A stretch of 56,417 nt of DNA from Streptomyces violaceoruber (GCA_000720805.1 JODI01000055.1:1-56417), one strand, 5' to 3'. Shown: positions 16,934-26,253, counted from the first letter of the stretch. Notes: a model not told the origin generated them from the letters alone. Numbers and translations: made by a program.

Positions 16934-19900
16934 ATGCGGGACAGTCATCGCGCGGAGGCCGAACGGCTGTTGGCGCGGGCCGTGGAGGAGGAGGTGCGGC
17001 GCTCCGGCGGGCGGCCCGAGGGCGGCGTGCTGCTGTCGCGGGCGCGCGCCTCGCTGGACGCGATGGCGCAGACCGCCGCCGAGGAGTACGAGGCCTACAC
17101 CCGCGCGCTGGACGAGGCGAAGGCCGGCCAGCTCACCTTCGGGCAGCGCTACGCCCAGGAGGGCTCCGGCACCCCGCTGCTGGTCGCCGGCGTCGCCGCG
17201 GTCGCGGCCACCGTCGCCGACCTGGCCCTTGGCACCGGCGCCGGCACGGCACTGGGCGCCGGCGTGACCGTCGGGGTGGTGGGCGCGGCGGCGACCGTGG
17301 TGAAGGTCGCCGGCTCCCATCTGCCCGCCGCACACCACCGGGCGGGCGCGATCGGCCAGCCCGGCGGCCCCGAACAGCTGCGGCTGCAGTGGCTGACGGC
17401 GCTGGAGGTACGGGGCATCCGCCCCTTCCTCGACCAGCAGCGGATGCTCAGCGCCTCCACCGGTCCGAAGAAGACCAGCCCGCGGCTGAAGGGGGCGGAC
17501 AAGAGCGCGGCGGCCCGCGGACGCAGTGTGCTCCAGCAGTCGTTCGGTCAACTTCCCGAGCCTGGTGGCACGTTCGCGGGCCGGCGGCAGGAGATGGCGC
17601 GGATCCGGCAGTGGGTGCAGGCGTCCCGGGCGAGCACCGAGACCCGGCCGACGGTCGTCGTGCTGCACGGGGCGCCCGGCAGCGGCCGTACGACCCTCGC
17701 GGTGCGCGCCGCCCACGACCTGAAGGACTACTTCCGCGGCGCGTGCGTGGTCGACCTGCGCGGCGACACCCCGGACGAGCAGCCGCTGCCCACCCGGGAC
17801 GCGCTGCTGCACCTGCTCAACCGGCTCGGCGCACCCCGCGAACAGCTCCTGTTCCGTGAGCGTTCCTCCGCGGACCAGCAGGTCAAAAGGCTCAGTGAGT
17901 TGTACCACCAGCATCTGACGGGCCTGCCGGTGACCATCGTCCTGGACGACGCCTCGGACCCCGCGCAGGTCCGCACCCTCGTCCCCGAGCGCTCCGACAG
18001 CCTGGTCCTGGTCACCGCCCGCGAGCCCCTCGCCCTGCCCGCCGACCTGCCCGCGGTGGTGCACCACCTCCCCGTCGAGACACTGGACGCGCCCGGCGCG
18101 GAGGAACTCCTCGGCGCGGCCGCGCAGGACACCACCGGTCCCTACGACGCCGAGTCCACCGACCGGATCAGAGCCTTGTGCGGCGGTCTGCCGCTGGCGC
18201 TGCGGATCGCCGGCTCGTCGCTGGGCCCGCGCTCACCCCGCCAACTGGCCACGGACCTGGGCGCGTACGGCCCGGTCGAACCCGCCGAGCGGGTCCTGTG
18301 GCTGCGCTACACCGACCAGTCCGACCCGGCCCGCCGGCTGCTGCGCCGCCTGGCCCTGGCCGGCCGTGCCTCGCTCGGCGCCGCCGCGGCGGCCGCGCTG
18401 CTGGCCACGGACGAGACCGAGGCCAAGCGCCACCTGGAGGCGCTGGCCCGGGCCGGTCTGATCGACCACGTCCGCGGCAACCGCTACCGCCTGCACGACG
18501 TCGTCCGCACCTTCGCCCAGGCCCGTCTCCTCGACGAGGAGGAACCCGCCGAGCGCACGGCGGCGCAGGAACGGCTGATCGTGAACTACGCCGATCTCGC
18601 GGACTCCGTGCTCCGCCTGGTCGACGGCAACATGTCGACCCGCTCCGACCGCTTCAGCCCGCACGGTTTCACCTCCCTCGACGAGGCGCTGCGCTGGCTG
18701 GACGACGAGTCGAGCTTCATCACGGCGGCGCTGCGGCACGCGGAGGGCGTGAACCAGGCGGCCGTACTGAACCTGCTGGGTGCCCTGTGCGACTACTGCC
18801 TGCTGCGCGGCGACCTCTACCGCCTGGGCGAGATCAGCGAGCTGGCGCAGGCCGTTGACCAGGGCCTGCTGGTGCGCTCGGTGCAGTGGCGTACCGGTAT
18901 CGCGGCCCGGCAGCTGGGCGAGCTGGACAAGGCCCGCACCACCCTGACCTCTGTGGTGGATCTCTATATGGAGGCCCACCATGACGCGGGCGCCGCGCGG
19001 GCCCTGTGCTCCCTGGGCATCACCCTCCACCACCAGGGCAACCTGACCGAGGCCGCGGCCCGTCTCCGCGAGGCCCTCGATCTCCAGTCCGCCCCCGAGC
19101 TGGCCACCGACCGCGCCTGGACCATGCACGCGCTGGCGGCGGTGGAACGGGACCGGTCGCATCTGTCCGAGGCGCTGGACCTGCTCACCGAGTCCCTGGT
19201 CCTGCACCGGGCCGGCGAGTCGATGCACGGCGAGGCGTGGGCCCATTTCCAGCTCGGGCAGCTGGGCCTGCGCATGGGCGACGTCCCGCGCGCGGAACGC
19301 GAACTGCGCACGGCCCTCGACCTGTACGGCCGCACGCGCGACGCCCGCGGCGAGGCCTGGGCCCTGACCCAGCTGGCCCGGGCCCGCCTGGTCGACGGCG
19401 ACGCGTCCGCGGCACTGGACGCCCTGCGCCAGGCGGCCTCCCGGCACCGCGACAACGAGGACGCCCGGGGCGAGGCCTGGACGGTCTACTACCTCGGCCA
19501 GGCCCTGGAGGAGACGGGCAACCTCGACCAGGCGGTCCGCGAACTGGAACGCTCCCGCACGATGTTCTCCCGGATCCGCGACGTCTACGGCCTCGCCTGC
19601 GCCCGTCACCACTCGGCCCGGGCGACCCGGGACCTGCGGGCGGCTCAGACGGGCTCGCTGCTGAACTCCGGGTTCGCCCGCCAGCTCCTGGTGGACGCCC
19701 GTGCCGACTTCCAGCGCATCGGCGTCGCGCACGGCGAGTCGTGGACCTGCCTGGAGCTGGCGGTCGTGGACGCGGGCAACGCCCGTACCCAACAGGCTCT
19801 CGCGCTGTGCGACGAGGCGGTGGGGCTGTTCACGTCGTACGGCGACCGCCGGGGCGAGGACTGGGCCCGCTTCCTGCGCTGCACGCTGCTGCCGTACGCC

Positions 19901-20134
19901 GCCCCGGGAGGCGTGGAGGTCGGCACGGCGGTCGCCCAGGAGGAACTGACCCAGCTGTCCCGGGCGAACCACCCGACCCGCGACGAGAAGCTGGACGACT
20001 ACATCGGGGCCTACCAGCTGCTTCTGGAGCGGGGGGTGAACCTGGAAGCGGGCTGGCAGGCCTGGCGGCTCGGGATGGTGCCGGGGAGACATGCCCGGGA
20101 GGTGATGGGGGTGACGGTCGCTTCGCGGGCGTAG
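16934..20134 (+). CDS. Large NB-ARC (STAND) ATPase with TPR repeats
   Basis: About 1066 residues from the ATG at 16934, chosen because GGAGGGGG lies just upstream; an in-frame start at 16853 is less likely. Order: helical N-terminus; a hydrophobic Ala/Gly/Val segment at 82-126 that could be one or two membrane spans; an NB-ARC domain with Walker A GAPGSGRTT (246-254), Walker B VTIVLDDASD and GLPLALRIAG; a winged-helix region ending near RLHDVVRTFAQARL; then some 8-10 TPR units with repeated RGEAW phrases. It resembles the AfsR/GutR type minus the SARP DNA-binding domain, so it is probably a signalling or scaffolding switch. No effector domain is visible. Confidence 0.9.
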   Translation: MRDSHRAEAERLLARAVEEEVRRSGGRPEGGVLLSRARASLDAMAQTAAEEYEAYTRALDEAKAGQLTFGQRYAQEGSGTPLLVAGVAAVAATVADLALGTGAGTALGAGVTVGVVGAAATVVKVAGSHLPAAHHRAGAIGQPGGPEQLRLQWLTALEVRGIRPFLDQQRMLSASTGPKKTSPRLKGADKSAAARGRSVLQQSFGQLPEPGGTFAGRRQEMARIRQWVQASRASTETRPTVVVLHGAPGSGRTTLAVRAAHDLKDYFRGACVVDLRGDTPDEQPLPTRDALLHLLNRLGAPREQLLFRERSSADQQVKRLSELYHQHLTGLPVTIVLDDASDPAQVRTLVPERSDSLVLVTAREPLALPADLPAVVHHLPVETLDAPGAEELLGAAAQDTTGPYDAESTDRIRALCGGLPLALRIAGSSLGPRSPRQLATDLGAYGPVEPAERVLWLRYTDQSDPARRLLRRLALAGRASLGAAAAAALLATDETEAKRHLEALARAGLIDHVRGNRYRLHDVVRTFAQARLLDEEEPAERTAAQERLIVNYADLADSVLRLVDGNMSTRSDRFSPHGFTSLDEALRWLDDESSFITAALRHAEGVNQAAVLNLLGALCDYCLLRGDLYRLGEISELAQAVDQGLLVRSVQWRTGIAARQLGELDKARTTLTSVVDLYMEAHHDAGAARALCSLGITLHHQGNLTEAAARLREALDLQSAPELATDRAWTMHALAAVERDRSHLSEALDLLTESLVLHRAGESMHGEAWAHFQLGQLGLRMGDVPRAERELRTALDLYGRTRDARGEAWALTQLARARLVDGDASAALDALRQAASRHRDNEDARGEAWTVYYLGQALEETGNLDQAVRELERSRTMFSRIRDVYGLACARHHSARATRDLRAAQTGSLLNSGFARQLLVDARADFQRIGVAHGESWTCLELAVVDAGNARTQQALALCDEAVGLFTSYGDRRGEDWARFLRCTLLPYAAPGGVEVGTAVAQEELTQLSRANHPTRDEKLDDYIGAYQLLLERGVNLEAGWQAWRLGMVPGRHAREVMGVTVASRA

Positions 20135-20268
20135 GGCCCGGGTCGCAGCGCTTCGCGGCCACCGCGGGCGCTGTGACGTGACACAACGCCCACGGCGGCC
20201 TCGTGGGCGTCGGCCGCCGCCCGCTCCCCGGTACGACGTCCCCGTCCAGCCCCTCGGCCCTTCGGCCC

Positions 20269-20320
20269 CTCAGTTCTGCAGTCCCTCAGTTCTGCAGTCC
20301 CTCAGTTCTGCAGTCCCTCA
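20269..20320. repeat. Three perfect 16-bp tandem repeats abutting a stop codon
   Basis: CTCAGTTCTGCAGTCC occurs at 20269, 20285 and 20301 with no mismatch, and the next partial unit includes the stop codon (20318-20320) of the minus-strand small membrane gene. Each unit carries CTGCAG. The array is in the 3' untranslated region and probably varies in copy number. Confidence 0.85.
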
Positions 20321-20557
20321 GCCCTGCTTCGCCTTCGGCGTGGCCGGGGTGCCCTCGGAGCCTGCCTTCGGGTCCGGGGACTCCTTGAAGTCGACCTTGT
20401 GCATGTGGCGGCTCATGGACTTCATCAGGGCCCACACCGCCAGGGCCATCGCCGCGAAGACGATGAAACCGAGGACGCCGGGGGTCACCTTGTCCTCGTC
20501 GACCTCCTTGGCGAGGGTCGCGAGGTGCGTCATTGCCAGGCTTGCGCTTGCGCTCAT
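20318..20557 (-). CDS. Small single-span membrane protein downstream of mca
   Basis: About 79 residues if started at the ATG at 20557, two bases after the mca stop; alternatives are ATG 20566 (overlapping mca) and ATG 20533 (MTHLATLAKEV). A single span (VLGFIVFAAMALAVWALM) is followed by a basic and then Pro/Lys-rich cytoplasmic-type tail. Its position directly behind mca implies co-transcription and translational coupling. Function unknown; the pairing with mca recurs, as I recall, in other Streptomyces. Confidence 0.8.
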   Translation of the reverse strand: MSASASLAMTHLATLAKEVDEDKVTPGVLGFIVFAAMALAVWALMKSMSRHMHKVDFKESPDPKAGSEGTPATPKAKQG

Positions 20558-20558
20558 G

Positions 20559-21440
20559 TCAGGCATTGTCGCGGATGCCCGCAAAGAGGTCGTCCTCGGG
20601 GAGGGAGGTATCGACGAGGGACTTCGCGAGCTCGTACTCCTCCGTCGGCCAGACCTTCTTCTGGAGCTCCATCGGCACGCGGAACCAGCCGCCGTCGGGG
20701 TCGATCTGCGTGGCGTGCGCGATCAGTGCCTTGTCACGGATCTCGAAGAAGTCGGCGCACGGGATGTGCGTGGTCAGCGTGCGTTCCTTGCCGCCGAACT
20801 CGTCCCAGCGCTTGAGCCACTCCGCGTAGGGCGACTCCAGGCCCCGGTCGAGCATCGCATGGTGCAGCGCCTCGGTGCGGGGGCGGTTGAAGCCCTGGTT
20901 GTAGTAGAGCTTCCGCGGCTGGTACGCCGGACCGAACTCCTCCTGCGGGTACTTCTCGGTGTCCGCCGCGCCCTCGAAAGCCACCATCGAGATCTTGTGG
21001 GTCATGATGTGGTCGGGGTGCGGGTAGCCGCCGTTCTCGTCGTAGGTGGTGATCACCTGCGGGCGGAACGAGCGGATCTTCCTCACCAGCTCGCCGGCCG
21101 CCTTGTCGACGTCCTCCAGGGCGAAGCAGCCCTCCGGCAGCGGCGGCAGCGGGTCGCCCTCGGGCAGGCCGGAGTCGACGAAGCCGAGCCACTCCTGCTT
21201 GACGCCCAGGATCTCGCGGGCCTCGTCCATCTCCTTCTTGCGTACCTCGTGGATGTGCTCCTCGATGTACGCGTCACCCTGCAGTTTCGGATTGAGGATG
21301 GATCCGCGCTCCCCGCCCGTGCAGGTCACGACGAGCACGTCCACCCCCTCGGACACGTACTTCGCCATGGTGGCCGCGCCCTTGCTCGACTCGTCGTCGG
21401 GGTGGGCGTGCACGGCCATCAGTCGCAGCTGGTCAGTCAA
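20559..21440 (-). CDS. mca: Mycothiol S-conjugate amidase
   Basis: A 293-residue zinc enzyme of the PIG-L/LmbE fold that cleaves mycothiol S-conjugates to a mercapturic acid and GlcN-Ins, detoxifying electrophiles. The AHPDDE motif (His13, Asp15, Asp16) and a later PHPDH supply the metal site, and the length matches Mca. The TTG start at 21438-21440 is supported by AAGGA seven bases upstream; an ATG eight codons in would cut close to the first zinc motif. MshB is the related paralogue, but GGERGSILNPKLQGD and the overall length favour Mca. Confidence 0.93.
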   Translation of the reverse strand: MTDQLRLMAVHAHPDDESSKGAATMAKYVSEGVDVLVVTCTGGERGSILNPKLQGDAYIEEHIHEVRKKEMDEAREILGVKQEWLGFVDSGLPEGDPLPPLPEGCFALEDVDKAAGELVRKIRSFRPQVITTYDENGGYPHPDHIMTHKISMVAFEGAADTEKYPQEEFGPAYQPRKLYYNQGFNRPRTEALHHAMLDRGLESPYAEWLKRWDEFGGKERTLTTHIPCADFFEIRDKALIAHATQIDPDGGWFRVPMELQKKVWPTEEYELAKSLVDTSLPEDDLFAGIRDNA

Positions 21441-21585
21441 GACTCAATCCTTGTAGTCGGCGCCCGCGTGAACCGGGGCGATCGGCGGCTTCTATAGTGA
21501 CCGAATCGGGGGGCGAATTGTTCCGGGGTCCGCTCCGGAGGCTCTCTTCCGTGAGATTGGTCCCGCTTCTGCCGAGAGGACGATC

Positions 21586-21984
21586 ATGAGTACGGTTCGT
21601 ACGCGCCCGCCGGAGGGTCGCTACGGCCGCTCCTCGGACGAGCGCGCCGATCACAAGCTCAAGATCGCCGGCGCCGTCCTCGCGGCTCTGCTGCTCGCCC
21701 TCGTCGGCTACTTCGCGTATCACTATGTCGGCGAGAACAAGATCAGCGCCGAGGTGATCGCGTTCGACGCGGGCAAGGACGCGGTCCAGGTGCACCTGGA
21801 GGTCCGCAAGGACGCCGGTGCCGACGGTTATTGCACCGTGCGCTCTCAGGCGGAGAACGGCGCCGAGGTGGGCCGGGCCGACTTCCGCTTCAGCGGGGAC
21901 GCCACCCGTATCGACAAGGTCGTCACGCTCCGCACGACGTCACCCGGCACCACGGCCGAGCTTCTGGGCTGCCACGCCGACTGA
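21586..21984 (+). CDS. DUF4307 membrane-anchored protein
   Basis: A 132-residue protein: a polar N-terminus (RPPEGRYGRSSDERADHKLK), one membrane span (about 26-48), and an extracytoplasmic beta-rich domain with two Cys (YCTV and LGCH) that may pair. This is the layout of the actinobacterial DUF4307 family, whose function is unknown. GAGAGGA precedes the ATG by about eight bases. It is divergent from mca across a 145-bp gap. Confidence 0.85.
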   Translation: MSTVRTRPPEGRYGRSSDERADHKLKIAGAVLAALLLALVGYFAYHYVGENKISAEVIAFDAGKDAVQVHLEVRKDAGADGYCTVRSQAENGAEVGRADFRFSGDATRIDKVVTLRTTSPGTTAELLGCHAD

Positions 21985-22005
21985 GACATCCGGGGCGACC
22001 GAAGC

Positions 22006-22045
22006 CGACCAAGGGCGATCGGGGTCGACCAAGGGCGACCGAGAA
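22006..22045. repeat. Two 20-bp tandem units after the DUF4307 stop
   Basis: CGACCAAGGGCGATCGGGGT (22006-22025) is followed by CGACCAAGGGCGACCGAGAA (22026-22045), with a weaker related unit before them. They begin about 20 bp after the stop codon. Confidence 0.6.
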
Positions 22046-22241
22046 TGCTCCTACCGAGGATCGCCCGCGCCCGACCGTTCGCGAATCCAGGGGCGGTGGC
22101 CTGCGCCGATGTGATTCTGGTCGCTTATGTCCTCCCCCTTCCGTCCCTGAATTGTTAGGCTCGTGGTTTCGCCCTTCCATGAAGGAACATTCTTCTGGGT
22201 AGGGCGATGCTTTGTATTCCCAGTACCTACGAGGAGCACCT

Positions 22242-22742
22242 GTGACCCAGACCAGCGAGAACGTCACCTGGCTTACCCAGGAGGCGTACAACCAGCTCAA
22301 GGCCGAGCTGGAGTACCTGTCTGGTCCTGCGCGCACGGAGATCGCCACCAAGATCGCCGCCGCGCGCGAGGAGGGGGACCTGCGCGAGAACGGCGGGTAC
22401 CACGCGGCCAAGGAGGAGCAGGGCAAGCAGGAGCTCCGTGTCCGCCAGCTGACCCAGCTCCTGGAGAACGCCAAGGTCGGCGAGGCGCCGGCCTCGGCGG
22501 ACGGTGCGGTGGCCCCCGGCATGGTCGTGACGATCGCGTTCGACGGCGACGAGGACGACACGCTGACCTTCCTGCTCGCCTCACGTGAGTACGCGAGCTC
22601 CGACATCGAGACCTACTCGCCGCAGTCCCCCCTGGGCTCCGGCGTGATCGGCAACAAGGTCGGCGACGACGCGGAGTACGAGCTGCCGAACGGCAGGAAG
22701 GCCACGGTGAAGATCCTGAAGGCCGAGCCGTACAGCGGCTGA
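22242..22742 (+). CDS. greA: Transcription elongation factor GreA
   Basis: A 166-residue protein that rescues backtracked RNA polymerase by stimulating transcript cleavage in the secondary channel. The N-terminal coiled coil has the acidic tip AAREEGDLRENGGYHAAKEE, and the C-terminal FKBP-like domain has SPQSPLGSGVIGNKVGD near its end, both standard for GreA. The GTG at 22242 is chosen because GAGGAG lies just upstream; an earlier in-frame ATG would add ten atypical residues. A bidirectional hairpin follows, facing the convergent ABC exporter. Confidence 0.96.
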   Translation: MTQTSENVTWLTQEAYNQLKAELEYLSGPARTEIATKIAAAREEGDLRENGGYHAAKEEQGKQELRVRQLTQLLENAKVGEAPASADGAVAPGMVVTIAFDGDEDDTLTFLLASREYASSDIETYSPQSPLGSGVIGNKVGDDAEYELPNGRKATVKILKAEPYSG

Positions 22743-22768
22743 CCCCGGTCGCCCCCGCTTCGACGGGC

Positions 22769-22793
22769 CCCGGCGTCTCGCTGACGCCGGGGG
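22769..22793. terminator. Bidirectional terminator between greA and the ABC exporter
   Basis: A 10-bp perfect stem, CCCCGGCGTC with GACGCCGGGG, around TCGCT. It lies in the 56-bp gap between two convergent stop codons, so it can serve both. Confidence 0.75.
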
Positions 22794-22798
22794 CATCG

Positions 22799-23650
22799 TC
22801 ATGCTGTCGCCGAGCGGTACTTGCGCACGGCCAGGGTCCTGAACAGGAGGACGATCAGGACCGACCAGATCAGCGAGGCCCACACCGGGTGCTGCATGGG
22901 CCAGGCGTCGGGTGTCTTGAAGCCCGGGGGAAGGTTGCCGAACAGTTCTCGGCACGCCTGCACGGTGGCACTGAAGGGGTTCCACTCCGCGATGTGCCGC
23001 AGGAACGTCGGCATCTGGTTCGCGTCCACGAACGCGTTCGAAATGAACGTCAGCGGAAACAGCCAGATCAGCCCGCCCGAGGTCGCCGCTTCCGGGGTGC
23101 GCACGGACAGGCCGATGAGCGCGCCGATCCACGAGAACGCGTACCCGAGCAGCAGGAGCAGGCCGAATCCGGCGAGCACCTTGCCCAAGTTCTCATGCGT
23201 GCGCCAGCCCACCAGCACGGCGACGACCGCCAGGACGAGCAGGGTCAGCGCCGTCTGCACCAGGTCGGCGAGGGTGCGCCCGGTCAGGACCGCGCCCCGT
23301 GCCATGGGCAGCGAGCGGAAACGGTCGATGAGGCCCTTGTGCATGTCGTCGGCGATGCCCGCGCCGGCGCCCGCGGTGGCGAACGTGACGGTCTGGGCGA
23401 AGATGCCGGCCATCAGGAACTCGCGGTACGCCTGAGTGGAACTGGACGAGCCGACCTGGATCGAGCCGCCGAACACGTAGGTGAACAGCACCACGAACAT
23501 GATCGGCTGGATCAGCCCGAAAATGAGCATCTCGGGAATCCGGCGCATGCGGATCAGGTTCCGCCGGGCGACGACCAGGGAGTCACGCACGGACTGGCCG
23601 AGGGGATTGCCGGGTGCCGCGATCCGCGCGGTGTCGGTGACGGCGCTCAC
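22799..23650 (-). CDS. ABC-2 type exporter permease (DrrB-like)
   Basis: A 283-residue membrane protein with six predicted spans, starting at GTG 23648-23650, which overlaps the ATPase stop (GTGA). The interior matches ABC2_membrane permeases: RMRRIPEMLIFGLIQPIMFVVLF near the first span, GIADDMHKGLIDRFRSLPMAR as the coupling helix, and EWNPFSATVQACRELF before the last span. It pairs with the ATPase below as a daunorubicin-resistance-type exporter. Substrate unknown. Confidence 0.93.
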   Translation of the reverse strand: MSAVTDTARIAAPGNPLGQSVRDSLVVARRNLIRMRRIPEMLIFGLIQPIMFVVLFTYVFGGSIQVGSSSSTQAYREFLMAGIFAQTVTFATAGAGAGIADDMHKGLIDRFRSLPMARGAVLTGRTLADLVQTALTLLVLAVVAVLVGWRTHENLGKVLAGFGLLLLLGYAFSWIGALIGLSVRTPEAATSGGLIWLFPLTFISNAFVDANQMPTFLRHIAEWNPFSATVQACRELFGNLPPGFKTPDAWPMQHPVWASLIWSVLIVLLFRTLAVRKYRSATA

Positions 23651-24684
23651 TCGGAGGCCTCCTTCTTCTGCTGGACCTGCTGCTGGGCCTGCTGCTGGAC
23701 CTTCTGCCGGGTGTCCGCCACCGGGCCGTTCTCCTCGACCTTGGCCTCGGCCGCGTGGCCCGTCAGGGAGAGGAAGACGTCGTCCAGGGTGGGGCGGCGC
23801 AGGCCGATGTCGTCGATCTCGATGCCGCGGACGTCCAGTTCCCGGATGACCTCGGCGAGGAGCTTCGCGCCGCCCGCGACGGGCACGGTGATCTTGCGCA
23901 TGTGCTCCTCGACGGCGGTGTCGCCCTTGCCGAAGCCGCGCAGCACCTCCGCGGCGGTCGCGATGTGCTCGCGCTCGTGCACCACGACCTCGACGCGCTC
24001 GCCGCCGGTGCGGGCCTTGAGCTGGTCGGAGGTGCCGCGGGCGATGACCCGGCCCTGGTCGACCACGGCGATGTCGTGGGCGAGGTGATCGGCCTCCTCC
24101 AGGTACTGGGTGGTCAGCAGCAGCGTCGTACCGCCGGAGACCAGCTGTTTGATGACCTCCCACAGCTGCTGGCGGTTGCGCGGGTCGAGCCCCGTCGTCG
24201 GTTCGTCCATGAACATCACGGGCGGGGAGACGACGAGTGCCGCGGCCAGGTCGAGGCGGCGGCGCATGCCACCGGAGTAGGTCTTCGCGGTCCGGTCGGC
24301 GGCGTCGGCGAGGTGGAACTGGTCGAGCAGCTCGCCGGCCCGGACCTTCGCCGCCTTGGCCTTCATCTGGTAGAGCCGGCCGACCATCTGGAGGTTCTCG
24401 CGGCCGGTCAGGTATTCGTCGACCGCGGCGAACTGGCCGGACAGGCCGATCGAGCGCCGCACCTCGTTCGGCTGCTTGAGCACGTCGAGGCCGGCGACGA
24501 CGGCCCTGCCGCTGTCGGGGCGCAGAAGGGTGGTCAGGCAGCGGACGGCCGTCGTCTTGCCCGCGCCGTTCGGTCCGAGCAGGCCGAGGACCGTGCCCTC
24601 GGGGACGTCGAGGTCGACGCCGTCCAGAGCCCTTACGTCACCGAAGGTCTTGACCAGGCCTTCGGCATAGATGGCGCCTGGCAT
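23647..24684 (-). CDS. ABC exporter ATPase (DrrA-like)
   Basis: About 345 residues from ATG 24684 (GGAG upstream). Walker A GPNGAGKTT, Q-loop SIGLSGQFAAVDEYLTG, signature YSGGMRRRLDLAAAL, Walker B VMFMDEPTTGLD and an H-loop region are all present, and a DrrA-type C-terminal extension ends in a Gln/Lys-rich stretch. It energises the overlapping permease. A dyad at 24783-24798, about 100 bp upstream, may be the operator of an unlinked TetR/PadR regulator; no regulator gene adjoins. Confidence 0.94.
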   Translation of the reverse strand: MPGAIYAEGLVKTFGDVRALDGVDLDVPEGTVLGLLGPNGAGKTTAVRCLTTLLRPDSGRAVVAGLDVLKQPNEVRRSIGLSGQFAAVDEYLTGRENLQMVGRLYQMKAKAAKVRAGELLDQFHLADAADRTAKTYSGGMRRRLDLAAALVVSPPVMFMDEPTTGLDPRNRQQLWEVIKQLVSGGTTLLLTTQYLEEADHLAHDIAVVDQGRVIARGTSDQLKARTGGERVEVVVHEREHIATAAEVLRGFGKGDTAVEEHMRKITVPVAGGAKLLAEVIRELDVRGIEIDDIGLRRPTLDDVFLSLTGHAAEAKVEENGPVADTRQKVQQQAQQQVQQKKEASE

Positions 24685-24782
24685 ATGAGTCTCCACGTCT
24701 TCGGGAATTCTTGGGAAGCCTAGATTTGTGTGGTTTGCCCCGCCTCGCGAATGAGGAGGGCCGTCTCGCGACACACACCATA

Positions 24783-24798
24783 ACGCGATGTATCGCGT
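24783..24798. promoter_or_regulatory. 16-bp dyad ACGCGAT-GT-ATCGCGT upstream of the ABC exporter
   Basis: Perfect 7-bp arms around a GT centre, 99 bp before the ATPase start, with a looser CTCGCGA/TCTCGCGA repeat next to it. Size and symmetry suit a TetR- or PadR-type repressor. Confidence 0.45.
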
Positions 24799-24877
24799 CT
24801 CTCAATGGATTTGCCCGACCGAGTGACGAAAGGACCTCAGATGGTGCTTGACCTGGGGTTCTGCGAGCGAGAACGCC

Positions 24878-26107
24878 TCAGTCGATGACCGTGTAGCCCG
24901 CCTGGCGCAGGGCTCGGCCGACCTCGGCGCAGTGCGTCGGCCCCTTCGTCTCCAGATGCAGCTCGACCTCCGCCTCCGTGAGCCCGAGCCGTGGGTCGGT
25001 CCGTACGTGGCTCACATCGAGGACATTAGCGTCCACCACTGACAACACCCCCAGAAGCGTCGCGAGGGCGCCCGGCCGGTCCGTCAGCCTGAGCCGTACG
25101 GCCAGGTAACGGCCCTGCGCGGCCATGCCGTGCCGCAGGATGCGCTGGAGCAGCAGCGGGTCGACGTTCCCGCCGGACAGCAGGGCGACGACCGGTCCCT
25201 CGATGGAGCCGGGGTCGCTCATGAGCGCCGCGACCGGACTGGCCCCGGCCGGTTCGACCACCAGCTTGGCCCGCTCCAGGCACAGCAGCAGCGCGGCGGA
25301 CAGCTCGTCCTCCGTCACCGTGCGCACCTCGTCGACGAGGGTGCCGATGATGCCGAACGGCACGTCGCCGGGCCGTCCGACCTTGATGCCGTCGGCCATC
25401 GTCGCGGGGTTCTCGATCGACACCGGGCGCCCGGCGGTCAGCGAGGGCGGGTACGCGGCCGCGCCCGCCGCCTGCACGCCCACGACCCGTACGTCCGGCC
25501 TGAGCGCCTTCACCGCGATCGCGACGCCCGCCGCGAGCCCTCCCCCGCCGATACCGACGACGATGGTGCGCACCTCCGGGCACTGCTCCAGGATCTCCAG
25601 GCCGACCGTGCCCTGACCCGCGATGACGTCGGGGTGGTCGAAGGGGTGGATGAACACCGCGCCCGTCTCGGCCGCGTACTCCTGCGCGGCGGCCAGCGTC
25701 TCGTCGACCACCTGGCCGTGCAGGCGCACTTCCGCGCCGTACTCCTTCGTGGCGCTGATCTTCGGCAGCGGGGCGCCCTTCGGCATGAACACCGTGGACC
25801 GCACGCCGAGCAGCGAGGACGCCAGGGCCACGCCCTGCGCGTGGTTGCCCGCGCTGGCCGCGACGACGCCGGCGGCCCGCTCCTCGGGCAGCAGCCCGGC
25901 GATCCGGACGTAGGCGCCGCGCAGCTTGAACGACCCCGTCCGCTGCAGGTTCTCGCACTTGAAGTGGACCGGCGCCCCGACCAGCTGGGTCAGGTGCCGG
26001 CTGCCTTCCATGGCGGTCACTCGCGCCACGCCCGAGAGCATCTTCTGGGCGCCGCGCACATCGTCGAGGGTGACCGGCTGCACGGACTGGGTCTGGCGGT
26101 AGTTCAT
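24878..26107 (-). CDS. ilvA: Threonine dehydratase (PLP) with C-terminal ACT domain
   Basis: About 409 residues from ATG 26107. Deaminates threonine (and serine) to 2-oxobutyrate and ammonia, feeding isoleucine or, in the catabolic form, propionyl-CoA. The PLP lysine is in GSFKLRGAY and the phosphate-binding Gly loop reads GIGGGGLAAG. A single C-terminal ACT domain (RLTDRPGALATLL to YTVID) marks the roughly 400-residue class, similar to the catabolic type described in Streptomyces; the full biosynthetic enzyme has two ACT-like modules. The catabolic versus biosynthetic role is inferred. Divergent from a MarR regulator. Confidence 0.92.
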   Translation of the reverse strand: MNYRQTQSVQPVTLDDVRGAQKMLSGVARVTAMEGSRHLTQLVGAPVHFKCENLQRTGSFKLRGAYVRIAGLLPEERAAGVVAASAGNHAQGVALASSLLGVRSTVFMPKGAPLPKISATKEYGAEVRLHGQVVDETLAAAQEYAAETGAVFIHPFDHPDVIAGQGTVGLEILEQCPEVRTIVVGIGGGGLAAGVAIAVKALRPDVRVVGVQAAGAAAYPPSLTAGRPVSIENPATMADGIKVGRPGDVPFGIIGTLVDEVRTVTEDELSAALLLCLERAKLVVEPAGASPVAALMSDPGSIEGPVVALLSGGNVDPLLLQRILRHGMAAQGRYLAVRLRLTDRPGALATLLGVLSVVDANVLDVSHVRTDPRLGLTEAEVELHLETKGPTHCAEVGRALRQAGYTVID

Positions 26108-26253
26108 AACGCAAGTCTCGCAGTTCACACGCGCGAACCGCCGCTGTGACCAACGTCCGAGACTGGTTTGCACAGCCCCGGTACGGTCTGCCTCCCGGCC
26201 GCGTACCCTGTCCCCCAACCCAGCACCCCCATTCATGAAGTGAGCCCCCGGCC

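Noticed and set aside
16934..20134. Anti-phage defence system call for the NB-ARC gene
   Set aside because: No effector domain and no neighbouring defence genes; such proteins are common regulators in Streptomyces.
23651..24163. Extension of the ABC permease frame through the ATPase gene
   Set aside because: Out-of-frame reading of the ATPase; the GTGA overlap gives the real start.
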